DNA of 64,000 nt from Shewanella corallii (GTDB taxonomy: Bacteria; Pseudomonadota; Gammaproteobacteria; Enterobacterales; Shewanellaceae). Location of the stretch: contig NZ_JAKIKT010000005.1 in the NCBI RefSeq assembly GCF_023349125.1, positions 62,001-126,000 of the forward strand, given 5' to 3'. This document shows positions 55,881 to 64,000 of this stretch, piece after piece. Both the position numbers and the translations under genes were made by a program. Within the stretch, counting starts at the first letter, position 1, and each line of letters begins with the position of its first letter. The notes under the pieces were generated by a model. That model did not search any database and was not told the origin of the DNA. It worked only from the letters and a program-made list of their open reading frames with translations.

Positions 55881-57401
55881 CTAAGATGACTCTTCGGTTC
55901 TCACCGGGCAAGCTGCCAACTCGATGATAGTGCCGTCGTCGCACTCCTGCTCCAGCGTGACGTCAAAGCCCCAGAGTCGATGAAGATGCTTAAGGACTTC
56001 TGCATGACTGTCTGCCAGTGGGATATGGTTAACCGGCACATATCTGAGCGTCAGTGAGCGATCCCCGGATACATCAACGTTATACACCTGAATATTGGGC
56101 TCCAGATTGGACAGGTTGTATTGCTGGGACAACATCTGACGAATATCACGGTAGCCCTGGTCGTCATGAATGGCGCTGACCTCCAGATAGTTTTTACTGT
56201 CATCATCATTGATGCCGAAAAACTTGAACTGGCGCATGATATTGGGCGACAGATACTGGCTGATAAAGCTCTCATCCTTAAAGTTCTGCATCGCAAAATG
56301 CAGGGTTTCCAACCAATCACTGCCCGCCATTTCAGGGAACCAGGCTTTATCTTCTTCGGTGGGGTTTTCGCAGATACGGCGAATATCCACCATCATATTA
56401 AAGCCAAGCGCATAGGGGTTAATTCCGCTGTAATAAGGACTATTGTATGGCGGCTGGGCCACTACACTGGTGTGGCTTTGCAGGAACTCCAGCATAAAGC
56501 GGTCGGTCACTTTACCTTCGTCATACAGGTGATTGAGTATGGTGTAGTGCCAGAAGGTCGCCCAGCCTTCGTTCATCACCTGAGTTTGCTTCTGAGGATA
56601 GAAGTACTGGGCCATTTTACGGACGATACGGATAATCTCCCGCTGCCAGGGCTCAAGCAAAGGCGCATGCTTCTCTATAAAGTAGAGAATATTTTCCTGA
56701 GGTTCTTCGGGAAAACGTTTCTTCTGGACCTGACCTTCCTCCTGCTGGCCTTTGGGAATAGTGCGCCACAGGTCGTTAACCTGACTTTGCAGATAGGCTT
56801 CCCGCTCTTTCTGTCGCACCTGCTCTTCCCGGAAAGAGATCTCCACCGGACGTTTATACCGATCGACACCATAATTCATCAGTGCATGGCAGGAGTCGAT
56901 AATATCTTCCACCTGTCGCGAACCGTGGAGCTCTTCACATTCGGCGATATAGTTTTTGGCAAATACCAGATAATCGATAATCGAGCTGGCGTCCGTCCAG
57001 GTCTTGAACAGGTAGTTACCTTTGAAGAAGCTATTGTGACCATAGCAGGCATGGGCCATCACCAATGCCTGCATGGTGACGGTATTCTCTTCCATCAGAT
57101 AGGCGATACAGGGATCTGAGTTAATTACAATCTCATAGGCCAGTCCCATCTGCCCGCGCTTATAACTCTGCTCAGTTTCGATAAACTTCTTACCGAATGA
57201 CCAGTGGGTATAGCCTATGGGCATACCTATTCCTGCATAGGCATCCATCATCTGCTCGGCGGTAATCACTTCTATCTGGTTTGGATAGGAGTCAAGCCGG
57301 TAATGCTCCGCGACCCGCTTGATCTCAGCTTGATATTGCTCAAGCAGCTCAAAGCTCCAGTCCGGGCCGTCACTTAACGGCTCATGTTTGCGTTTCCCCA
57401 T
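55881..57401 (-). CDS. SpoVR family protein (YcgB)
   Basis: This 506-residue cytoplasmic protein matches the SpoVR/YcgB family, with GMPIGYTHWSFGKKF, HACYGHNSFFKGNYLF and NEGWATFWHYTILNHLYD as conserved His/Trp-rich blocks. The family accompanies PrkA-type kinases and YeaH proteins in many bacteria, but its molecular function is unresolved. It lies 11 bases after the YeaH gene and ends the three-gene operon. Confidence 0.94.
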   Translation of the reverse strand: MGKRKHEPLSDGPDWSFELLEQYQAEIKRVAEHYRLDSYPNQIEVITAEQMMDAYAGIGMPIGYTHWSFGKKFIETEQSYKRGQMGLAYEIVINSDPCIAYLMEENTVTMQALVMAHACYGHNSFFKGNYLFKTWTDASSIIDYLVFAKNYIAECEELHGSRQVEDIIDSCHALMNYGVDRYKRPVEISFREEQVRQKEREAYLQSQVNDLWRTIPKGQQEEGQVQKKRFPEEPQENILYFIEKHAPLLEPWQREIIRIVRKMAQYFYPQKQTQVMNEGWATFWHYTILNHLYDEGKVTDRFMLEFLQSHTSVVAQPPYNSPYYSGINPYALGFNMMVDIRRICENPTEEDKAWFPEMAGSDWLETLHFAMQNFKDESFISQYLSPNIMRQFKFFGINDDDSKNYLEVSAIHDDQGYRDIRQMLSQQYNLSNLEPNIQVYNVDVSGDRSLTLRYVPVNHIPLADSHAEVLKHLHRLWGFDVTLEQECDDGTIIELAACPVRTEESS

Positions 57402-57412
57402 TAAGTACCTCC

Positions 57413-58681
57413 TTACACCGCCTGTTTTTTAAATAGTTCCCTGAATACAGGGTAGATGTCTTCTGCCTGGCGTATGTGCTGTACGGCAATATTGTCGAAT
57501 TGTTGTTGGAGGGATTCATATTCGCGCCACAACGTCTGGTGAGCGCGGTTGGTGATCTCGATATAGCTGAAGTATCTCACTGTGGGCAAGATCTGTTGTG
57601 ACAGCAGCTTGCTGCAATTGGGTGAATCATCAGCCCAGTTGTCGCCATCGGATGCCTGGGCAGCGTAGATATTCCACTCGTCGGCAGGGTAGCGCTCGCG
57701 CTGAATTTCGTTCATCAGCTTAAGTGCACTGGACACTATGGTGCCACCGGTTTCCTGAGAGTAGAAAAACTCATGCTCATCCACCTCTTTGGCCTGGGTG
57801 TGATGTCGGATATAGACCACCTCCAGGTTTTTGTAGGTGCGGGTCAGGAACAGGTAAAGCAGGATGTAGAAACGCTTGGCCATATCCTTGGTTGCCTGAT
57901 CCATTGAGCCTGATACATCCATCAGACAGAACATGACCGCCTGACTGGTGGGGATTTCCCGCTTGGCGAAGTTGTTGTACCTGAGATCAAAAGTGTCGAT
58001 GAAAGGCACACGGTCAATTCTGCGTTTCAGCTCCTCAATTTGATCTCTTAGAGACAGTATCTCTTCGGCATTGGCGCCGGGGGTATTTTCCAGAGACTCC
58101 AGCCTGGCTTCCAGCTCCTTCAGCTCCTTCTTTTTACCAGCGGTCATGGCAATACGCCGTGCCTGAGAGGAGCGCAAAGAGCGCACTATATTCATATTGG
58201 TGGGGACACCGTCCGTTGTGTAGCCAGCACGGTAGGTTTGATATTCAACCAGTTTGTTTAACCGGTTTTTTTGCAGGTTGGGCAGTTCAAGATCTTCAAA
58301 CAGCAGCTCCAGATATTCATCCTTGGAGATCTGAAATACAAAGTCGTCCTGACCCTCTCCGGAATCAGAGGCTTCCCCCTGACCAGAGCCCTGACCGCCA
58401 CCCTGAGGTGGACGTTCAATTTTATCGCCACGGGTGAACTGGTCATTCCCCGGGTGAATACGGTCGCGCACACCACCACGCCCTTGATGGAACATTGGTT
58501 CGCTGATATCCCTGGTTGGAATGGAGATCTGCTCACCTTTATCCACGTCAGTGACACTGCGACGGGTTACGGCATCGCTTACCGCTTTTTTGATCTGCTG
58601 TTTATAGCGATTGAGAAAACGCTGGCGATTAACCGTGCTCTTTCCTTTGGCATTCAATCGCCTGTCAATAAAGTTAGCCAT
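57413..58681 (-). CDS. yeaH: YeaH/YhbH family protein (DUF444)
   Basis: The 422-residue protein matches the YeaH/YhbH (UPF0229) family. A glycine-rich segment (about 85-110) precedes a coiled coil (about 185-215) and a von Willebrand A-like domain whose MIDAS-type motif is [12 protein letters not shown]. The ATG at 58681 is six bases after GGGAG; a GTG two codons earlier abuts that site. It is cotranscribed with the upstream PrkA kinase and downstream SpoVR gene. Confidence 0.94.
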   Translation of the reverse strand: MANFIDRRLNAKGKSTVNRQRFLNRYKQQIKKAVSDAVTRRSVTDVDKGEQISIPTRDISEPMFHQGRGGVRDRIHPGNDQFTRGDKIERPPQGGGQGSGQGEASDSGEGQDDFVFQISKDEYLELLFEDLELPNLQKNRLNKLVEYQTYRAGYTTDGVPTNMNIVRSLRSSQARRIAMTAGKKKELKELEARLESLENTPGANAEEILSLRDQIEELKRRIDRVPFIDTFDLRYNNFAKREIPTSQAVMFCLMDVSGSMDQATKDMAKRFYILLYLFLTRTYKNLEVVYIRHHTQAKEVDEHEFFYSQETGGTIVSSALKLMNEIQRERYPADEWNIYAAQASDGDNWADDSPNCSKLLSQQILPTVRYFSYIEITNRAHQTLWREYESLQQQFDNIAVQHIRQAEDIYPVFRELFKKQAV

Positions 58682-58735
58682 ACGCACCTCCCACAGGAAA
58701 GTTGGGGGCGGGTAGCCCCCACAGTGTTCGGATGG

Positions 58736-60670
58736 TTAAGAGGACTTTCGTACTCTCAGGTACCATTCGGAGAGCAGGCGCACCTGTTTCTTGGTATAGC
58801 CTTTCTCCATCATGCGGTTGACGAAGTCGTCATGCTTACGCTGATCTTCGGTTGAGGTTTTGGCATTGAAGGAGATAACCGGCAGCAGGTCCTCAGTGTT
58901 GGAGAACATCTTTTTCTCGATCACTGTGCGTAGCTTTTCATAGCTGGTCCACTGGGGGTTATTGCCTTCATTGTTGGCCCGGGCACGCAGTACAAAGTTC
59001 ACGATTTCGTTACGGAAATCTTTAGGATTGCTGATGCCTGCCGGCTTTTCGATCTTCTCCAGCTCGCCATTCAGAGCTGCGCGGTCAAACAACTGACCGG
59101 TTTCAGGGTCACGGTATTCCTGATCCTGGATCCAGAAGTCAGCATAGGTGACATAACGGTCGAAGATGTTCTGGCCATACTCTGAGTAGGACTCCAGATA
59201 AGCAGTCTGGATCTCCTTGCCGATAAACTCGACATATTTGGGGATCAGATAACCTTTCAGGAACTCAAGATAACGCTCGGCCATTTCATTGGGGAACTGC
59301 TCCTGCTCAATTTGGCGCTCCAATACATAAAAGAGATGTACCGGGTTGGCGGCAATTTCAGAGTGGTCGAAGTTAAACACCCTTGAGAGGATCTTAAAGG
59401 CGAAACGGGTTGATAGCCCCTGCATCCCCTCATCTACACCGGCGTAATCACGATATTCCTGGTAAGACTTGGCTTTGGGGTCGGTATCTTTAAGGCTTTC
59501 ACCATCATAAACCCGCATCTTGGAATAGATGGAGGAGTTCTCCGGCGCCTTGATTCGTGACAGTACAGAGAACTGCGCCAGAGTTTCCAGCGTGCCTGGG
59601 GCACATGGCGCCTGCGACAGTTCGGAATTCTGAAGCAGCTTTTGGTAAATCTGCATCTCTTCGGACACCCGCAGACAATAAGGCACCTTGACGATATACA
59701 CACGGTCGAGGAATGCTTCATTGTTCTTGTTATTGCGGAAGCTGGACCACTCGGATTCGTTGGAGTGAGCCAGAATAATGCCGTTATAGGGCAGGGCAGA
59801 CAGACCCTCGGTGCCGTTGTAGTTACCTTCCTGGGTTGCAGTAAGCAGAGGGTGCAGCACCTTGATGGGGGCTTTGAACATCTCCACAAATTCCATCAAG
59901 CCCTGGTTGGCACGACATAGAGCACCTGAGTATGCGTAGGCATCTGCGTCATCCTGAGCAAAATGCTCCAATTGACGAATATCCACTTTACCCACCAGAG
60001 ATGAAATATCCTGGTTATTGTCATCGCCCGGCTCAGTCTTGGCCACTGCCAGTTGATCCAGTACCGATGGATACACTTTAACGACTTTAAAGCGGCTGAT
60101 GTCACCACCAAATTCGTGCAGGCGTTTCACTGCCCATGGCGACATGATGGTTTTCAGGTAGCGGTTGGGGATCTTGTACTCTTTTTCCAGCACCTTGCCA
60201 TCTTCTTCTGCATCAAACAGACAGAATGGATGGTCATTGACCGGGCTGCGAACGCCGTCGGCACTGAGAATATAAACCGGCACTTTTTGCATCAGCGCTT
60301 TGAGTTTTTCCGCCAGCGAGGATTTACCGCCGCCTACAGGACCCAAGAGGTAAAGAATCTGTTTGGATTCTTCCAGACCCTGTGCGGAATGTTTGAGGTA
60401 AGAAACAATTTGTTCGATCGCCTCTTCCATACCATAGAAGTCAGCGAATGCGGGATATCTGGAGATTAGTCGGTTGGAAAAGATACGGCTGAGCACCGGA
60501 TCTTTTGAGGTGTCGATTACTTCAGGCTCACCGATGGCCATCAGCAAACGTTCTGCCGCAGACACATAAGCGCTGCGATCCTGCTTACAGATGTCAAGAA
60601 ACTCCTGCAGGGTGTACTCCTCATCAAGCTTCTTTTCATAGCGTTGTTGGTAATGCTCAAATATGCTCAT
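58736..60670 (-). CDS. yeaG: PrkA-family serine protein kinase (YeaG)
   Basis: The 644-residue protein is a YeaG/PrkA family member, with an N-terminal AAA+ domain (Walker A LLGPVGGGKSSLAEKL near residue 105) and a C-terminal kinase-like PrkA domain. In E. coli, YeaG and YeaH are induced under starvation and influence nitrogen-stress survival. It is the first gene of the PrkA-YeaH-SpoVR operon, which is conserved across many bacteria. Confidence 0.95.
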   Translation of the reverse strand: MSIFEHYQQRYEKKLDEEYTLQEFLDICKQDRSAYVSAAERLLMAIGEPEVIDTSKDPVLSRIFSNRLISRYPAFADFYGMEEAIEQIVSYLKHSAQGLEESKQILYLLGPVGGGKSSLAEKLKALMQKVPVYILSADGVRSPVNDHPFCLFDAEEDGKVLEKEYKIPNRYLKTIMSPWAVKRLHEFGGDISRFKVVKVYPSVLDQLAVAKTEPGDDNNQDISSLVGKVDIRQLEHFAQDDADAYAYSGALCRANQGLMEFVEMFKAPIKVLHPLLTATQEGNYNGTEGLSALPYNGIILAHSNESEWSSFRNNKNNEAFLDRVYIVKVPYCLRVSEEMQIYQKLLQNSELSQAPCAPGTLETLAQFSVLSRIKAPENSSIYSKMRVYDGESLKDTDPKAKSYQEYRDYAGVDEGMQGLSTRFAFKILSRVFNFDHSEIAANPVHLFYVLERQIEQEQFPNEMAERYLEFLKGYLIPKYVEFIGKEIQTAYLESYSEYGQNIFDRYVTYADFWIQDQEYRDPETGQLFDRAALNGELEKIEKPAGISNPKDFRNEIVNFVLRARANNEGNNPQWTSYEKLRTVIEKKMFSNTEDLLPVISFNAKTSTEDQRKHDDFVNRMMEKGYTKKQVRLLSEWYLRVRKSS

Positions 60671-60846
60671 ATCGCCCCCCTGAAACGCCTGTCAAATTGT
60701 AGAGGCAGGCAGGTCAAATTCTGCTCACCTAGGATTAAGCATAGCGTTAAGAAACCAGAGTTGGCAAAAAAAGTTTAGAAAAAACAATAAGAAATAGTTG
60801 CAAAAGCAACAGTTGCACTTGTGGGTGGTGGAGGGAGGAACAACAA

Positions 60847-60871
60847 AAAAGGAGCCGCTTGGGCTCCTTTT
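60847..60871 (-). terminator. Terminator of sodB
   Basis: A 10-bp stem (AAAAGGAGCC with GGCTCCTTTT) and a short loop are followed on the minus strand by a T run. Confidence 0.88.
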
Positions 60872-60889
60872 ATTTACACCGAGAGTCGC

Positions 60890-61474
60890 TTAGCCAGCAA
60901 AGTTCTGGTTGACGAAGTCCCAGTTTACCAGTTGCCAGAAGTTGGCCAGGTAATCTGGACGCAGGTTGCGGTAATCGATGTAATAAGCGTGTTCCCACAG
61001 GTCAACGGTCATTACTGGGGTGACGCCCTCTTCAGTCAGAGGTGTTGCTGCGTTGCTGGTGTTAACGATATCCAGAGAACCGTCAGCTTTCTTCACCAAC
61101 CAGGTCCATGAGCTACCGAAGTTGTTTACGGCGCTGTCATTGAATTTTTCTTTGAATGCGTCGAAAGAACCGAAAGCAGCATTGATAGCTTCAGCGATGG
61201 CACCTGTAGGTTCACCACCTGCATTTGGCGCCAGGCAGTTCCAGTAGAAGGTGTGGTTCCATACCTGAGCTGCGTTGTTGAACACACCACCGGTAGAGGT
61301 CTTAACGATCTCTTCCAGAGACTTGCCAGCCAGCTCAGTACCTTCAATCAAACCGTTCAGCTTTACCACATAGGTGTTGTGGTGCTTACCGTAGTGATAT
61401 TCCAGAGTTTCCTGTGAAATGTGTGGTTCCAAAGCGTTCATTGCATAAGGTAATGCTGGTAATTCGAAAGCCAT
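60890..61474 (-). CDS. sodB: Superoxide dismutase (Fe)
   Basis: SodB converts superoxide to hydrogen peroxide and oxygen in the cytoplasm. The 194-residue protein has the metal ligands in [16 protein letters not shown], and [11 protein letters not shown], with the pattern [15 protein letters not shown] typical of iron enzymes. The start at 61474 has a GGAGAGAAG site. It is divergent from grxD, a neighbour also seen in E. coli. Confidence 0.96.
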   Translation of the reverse strand: MAFELPALPYAMNALEPHISQETLEYHYGKHHNTYVVKLNGLIEGTELAGKSLEEIVKTSTGGVFNNAAQVWNHTFYWNCLAPNAGGEPTGAIAEAINAAFGSFDAFKEKFNDSAVNNFGSSWTWLVKKADGSLDIVNTSNAATPLTEEGVTPVMTVDLWEHAYYIDYRNLRPDYLANFWQLVNWDFVNQNFAG

Positions 61475-61699
61475 TTTGCTTCTCTCCATGGATGTCATTG
61501 TCTTTAAACAGACTTACTCACTGCGAGCTATTCTACTCAAATTAATTGTGAAGTGAATCATTGTTTGTTTGATTGGATAGATCGACGCCATCTAAAAATC
61601 CGTAGATAACATACCCCTACAAACATAGTGTTTTTGTTCTGGTTACGTCTGAAGTACAATGAGGATCACAAAACGATTGTGTGAGCGTTAGGATTCATA

Positions 61700-62038
61700 A
61701 TGGAAACTGTAGATAAGATTAAGCAGCAGATCGCTGAAAACCCAATTATTCTGTACATGAAAGGCTCTCCCAAGCTGCCAAGCTGTGGCTTCTCCTCTCA
61801 GGCTGGCCAAATCATGATTAACATCGGTGAGCAGTTTGCTTATGTAGATATCCTGCAAAATCCAGATATCCGTGCTGAATTGCCTAAGTTTGCCAACTGG
61901 CCAACTTTCCCTCAGCTGTGGGTTGAAGGTGAGTTAGTTGGTGGTTGCGACATCATTGTTGAAATGTACCAGCAGGGCGAACTGCAGACTTTGATCAAAG
62001 AAGTTGCAGCCAAATACAAAGGTGAAGAAGAAGCTTAA
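61700..62038 (+). CDS. grxD: Monothiol glutaredoxin GrxD
   Basis: GrxD is a monothiol glutaredoxin that carries [2Fe-2S] clusters, often with BolA, and takes part in iron-sulphur trafficking. In 112 residues the active motif is LPSCGFSSQA (CGFS), with the glutathione-binding WPTFPQLWV and GGCDI segments. It is monocistronic, with a strong shared terminator downstream. Confidence 0.97.
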   Translation: METVDKIKQQIAENPIILYMKGSPKLPSCGFSSQAGQIMINIGEQFAYVDILQNPDIRAELPKFANWPTFPQLWVEGELVGGCDIIVEMYQQGELQTLIKEVAAKYKGEEEA

Positions 62039-62070
62039 CTCTTCTCTCGCACTCTTCTTCGACTGAAAGT

Positions 62071-62097
62071 AAAAAACCCCGCATTGCGGGGTTTTTT
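62071..62097. terminator. Bidirectional terminator between grxD and uraA
   Basis: A 12-bp perfect stem (AAAAAACCCCGC with GCGGGGTTTTTT) with an ATT loop lies between convergent genes. Confidence 0.92.
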
Positions 62098-62112
62098 GTT
62101 ATCCGGGGGAGC

Positions 62113-63372
62113 TTACTCCGTCAGATTCTCCCGGGACTGGGCCAGCTCAGCTTTAATATGCGCCGGAGTGGCAGGCAGCACCAGGTTCAGCAGGATAGCA
62201 ACGATGCCGCACAGGCTGATGCCCTGCAGGCTGAAGGAGCCGATACCGAATGCCATACCGCCGATACCGAACACCAGAGTTACACCCACAATGCACAGGT
62301 TGCGTGGCTCACCCAGGTCTACCTTGTTGCGGATCAGGGAGTTCAGACCCACAGCAGCGATCGAACCGAACAGCAGACACATAATACCGCCCATAACCGG
62401 CACAGGTATGGTTTGCATCAGTGCGCCCAGTTTGCCGACAAAGGCCATCAAAATGGCCGTGATGGCAGTCCAGGTCATAATGCTGGTGTTGAAATTACGG
62501 GTCAGACTTACTGCACCGGTAACTTCTGAGTAAGTGGTGTTTGGTGGTCCACCAAAGGTCGCTGCAGCTATAGTCGCAACACCATCACCGGCCAGAGTGC
62601 GGTGCAGACCAGGCTTTTTGAAGTAATCCTTACCGGTCACATTGGAGATCGCCAGGATATCTCCTATATGCTCAACCGCCGGGGCGATGGCAACAGGGAT
62701 CATGAACAGGATTGCTTGCCAGTGAAACTCAGGCGCGACAAAGTTGGGAATTGCGAACCATGGTGCCTGCTCAACTTTGGTAAAGTCGACAATGCCAAAC
62801 ATCAGGCTCAGTCCATAGCCAACCAGAATACCGCCCAGAATGGGCATCAGTTTCAGCAGGCCTTTGGCCCAAACGGCAATGGCGATAGTGGTCAGCAAAG
62901 ACGCCAGTGACACAATTAAGGCGGTATCGGGGTCTACCAGGACAGCAGAGCCATCTCCGGTTTTACCCAAAGCCATATTCACGGCCATCGGTGCCAGGCC
63001 CAGACCGATAATAATAATCACAGGACCTACAACCACAGGTGGCAGCAGACGGTGAATAAAGCCGGTACCTTTAATTTTCACCATGGTACCCAACATCAGG
63101 TACATAACACCGGCAGCCATCAGGCCGCCCATAGTGGCAGGAATGCCCCAGGTCTGTACGCCGTACAGTATGGGGGCGATAAAGGCGAATGATGAAGCAA
63201 GGAAGATTGGAACCTGGCGTTTGGTAATAAACTGGAACAGTAAAGTACCAATACCAGCGGTAAACAGGGCAACACTGGTGTCGAGTCCGGTGATCAATGG
63301 CATCAAAACCAAAGCTCCGAATGCGACAAACAGCATTTGCGCGCCCTGCAGGGGCAGTGTCAGTCGGGACAT
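62113..63372 (-). CDS. uraA: Uracil permease UraA (NCS2 family)
   Basis: UraA imports uracil with protons across the inner membrane. The 419-residue protein has 14 expected membrane segments and NCS2 motifs: the short strand-helix near SSFAFIAPI, the AVEHIGDI glutamate motif and the GGPPNTTYSE signature. upp, its usual partner, is not in this window. It is divergent from the DUF2066 gene. Confidence 0.95.
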   Translation of the reverse strand: MSRLTLPLQGAQMLFVAFGALVLMPLITGLDTSVALFTAGIGTLLFQFITKRQVPIFLASSFAFIAPILYGVQTWGIPATMGGLMAAGVMYLMLGTMVKIKGTGFIHRLLPPVVVGPVIIIIGLGLAPMAVNMALGKTGDGSAVLVDPDTALIVSLASLLTTIAIAVWAKGLLKLMPILGGILVGYGLSLMFGIVDFTKVEQAPWFAIPNFVAPEFHWQAILFMIPVAIAPAVEHIGDILAISNVTGKDYFKKPGLHRTLAGDGVATIAAATFGGPPNTTYSEVTGAVSLTRNFNTSIMTWTAITAILMAFVGKLGALMQTIPVPVMGGIMCLLFGSIAAVGLNSLIRNKVDLGEPRNLCIVGVTLVFGIGGMAFGIGSFSLQGISLCGIVAILLNLVLPATPAHIKAELAQSRENLTE

Positions 63373-63563
63373 GTTTTTCTCTTTTTATTGGGCCAAAACC
63401 TTTCTATAGTACCAGCTGATTTTTGACCCGTCCGAGCGTGTGTTCACGAAATTTGTTTTCAATTATCAAGTCACCTCTTCACCCTGTCCGGCAGTGTCTC
63501 GCCATCTATAGCATTTGTGGTACACTCAGTACTCCTTAAGCCGGTTAACCTATTTTCCTGTCA

Positions 63564-64000
63564 ATGCTTAAACATATTTTCCTGTTGGTGCTGGTGTTTA
63601 TACCTGCATTTATAAACCCGGTCTTTGCCGTAGAGGTGAAAGGTCTTGATCAGGCCAGTGTGCCGGTTGAGTCGCGCTCTAATGCCGATAAGAACAAAGC
63701 CCTCAAAGCCGCTCTGGCAAAAGTAATCGTTAAAAACACGGGTGATGCCAGTGTGTTGCAAAATCCTGTTATTGCAGCTCAGGTAAAAAATCCAAACGGG
63801 TTTCTGGTGCAGTTTGGTTACGAGGACAAAGAAGGGCAGTTGTATCTGAAAGGCCAGTTCGATGAACGCCGGATTATTCAATTGTTGCGTCAGGCTCAGG
63901 TGCCTGTGTGGGGCAAGCAACGTCCTTTGGTGCTGGTGTGGCTGTCGTTCCAGGATGAAAACATGCAGAGAAACCTTTTGTCCGACGCATCTGAAGAGGA
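63564..64000 (+). CDS. DUF2066 exported protein, 5' part only
   Basis: This open frame runs off the end of the window after 145 codons. It begins with a signal peptide (FLLVLVFIPAFINPVFA) and continues with VEVKGLDQASVPVESRS, ALAKVIVKNTGDASVL and FDERRIIQLLRQAQVPVWG, typical of DUF2066 proteins found beside uraA or hda in related genomes. The function is unknown. Confidence 0.85.
   Translation, partial: MLKHIFLLVLVFIPAFINPVFAVEVKGLDQASVPVESRSNADKNKALKAALAKVIVKNTGDASVLQNPVIAAQVKNPNGFLVQFGYEDKEGQLYLKGQFDERRIIQLLRQAQVPVWGKQRPLVLVWLSFQDENMQRNLLSDASEE

Overview
The window is a stretch of gammaproteobacterial chromosome, most likely from Shewanella or a close relative. This is judged from gene content and neighbour pairs: pheS-pheT-ihfA, a complete hisGDCBHAF(IE) operon with a leader peptide, minCDE beside ycgL and ycgN, dapA with gcvR and bcp, argP divergent from argO, a Lon-like gene upstream of fabA, nhaB divergent from fadR, PrkA-YeaH-SpoVR, and sodB beside grxD. 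About 57 protein genes and one tRNA gene are supported. I see no rRNA, insertion sequence, prophage or CRISPR array, so this is core chromosome rather than an island.

Layout: 0-4 kb holds pdxH, a cold-shock protein and small conserved genes, ending in a secreted protein with two retropepsin-like domains. 4.1-5.9 kb is a membrane Cache/PAS sensor with no output domain. 6.3-10.0 kb is pheS-pheT-ihfA, followed by an LpxM-type acyltransferase, a GAF protein with a degenerate GGDEF domain and an aromatic amino acid permease. 13.7-21.1 kb is the histidine operon on the minus strand with a classical attenuator. 21.4-28.4 kb holds a YoaA helicase, a cold-shock/excalibur membrane protein, a FIST-GGDEF diguanylate cyclase, an AlkD-like protein and a flippase-like transporter. 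28.6-34.4 kb has tsaB, a small unknown gene overlapping an M50-type membrane peptidase, an alpha/beta hydrolase, fadD and rnd. 34.4-38.3 kb is minCDE, ycgL, an MltB-like protein without the catalytic glutamate, and ycgN. 38.3-43.2 kb has a large HExxH lipoprotein, DUF2069, an ArsC-like protein, bepA and a TusA-like protein. 43.3-49.4 kb has a PerM-family permease, argP/argO, bcp, gcvR, dapA and bamC. 49.7-55.8 kb has fabA, a Lon-like protease, tRNA-Ser(UGA) with decayed 3' copies, dsbB, nhaB and fadR. 55.9-64 kb has spoVR, yeaH, prkA, sodB, grxD, uraA and the start of a DUF2066 gene cut by the window edge.

Fatty acid metabolism is the clearest regulatory theme. fadR, fabA and fadD lie in the same window. 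There is a FadR-like box on the fadR promoter, FadR-like and FabR-like boxes upstream of fabA, and a PsrA-like palindrome upstream of fadD. Most genes end in strong intrinsic terminators, many shared between convergent neighbours.

No obvious new multi-gene system is visible. The observations most worth checking are the apparently inactive lytic transglycosylase homologue, the tandem decayed tRNA-Ser 3' copies, the HExxH lipoprotein, the tandem retropepsin protein, the operator architecture at fabA, and an abrupt codon-usage change inside pheT.
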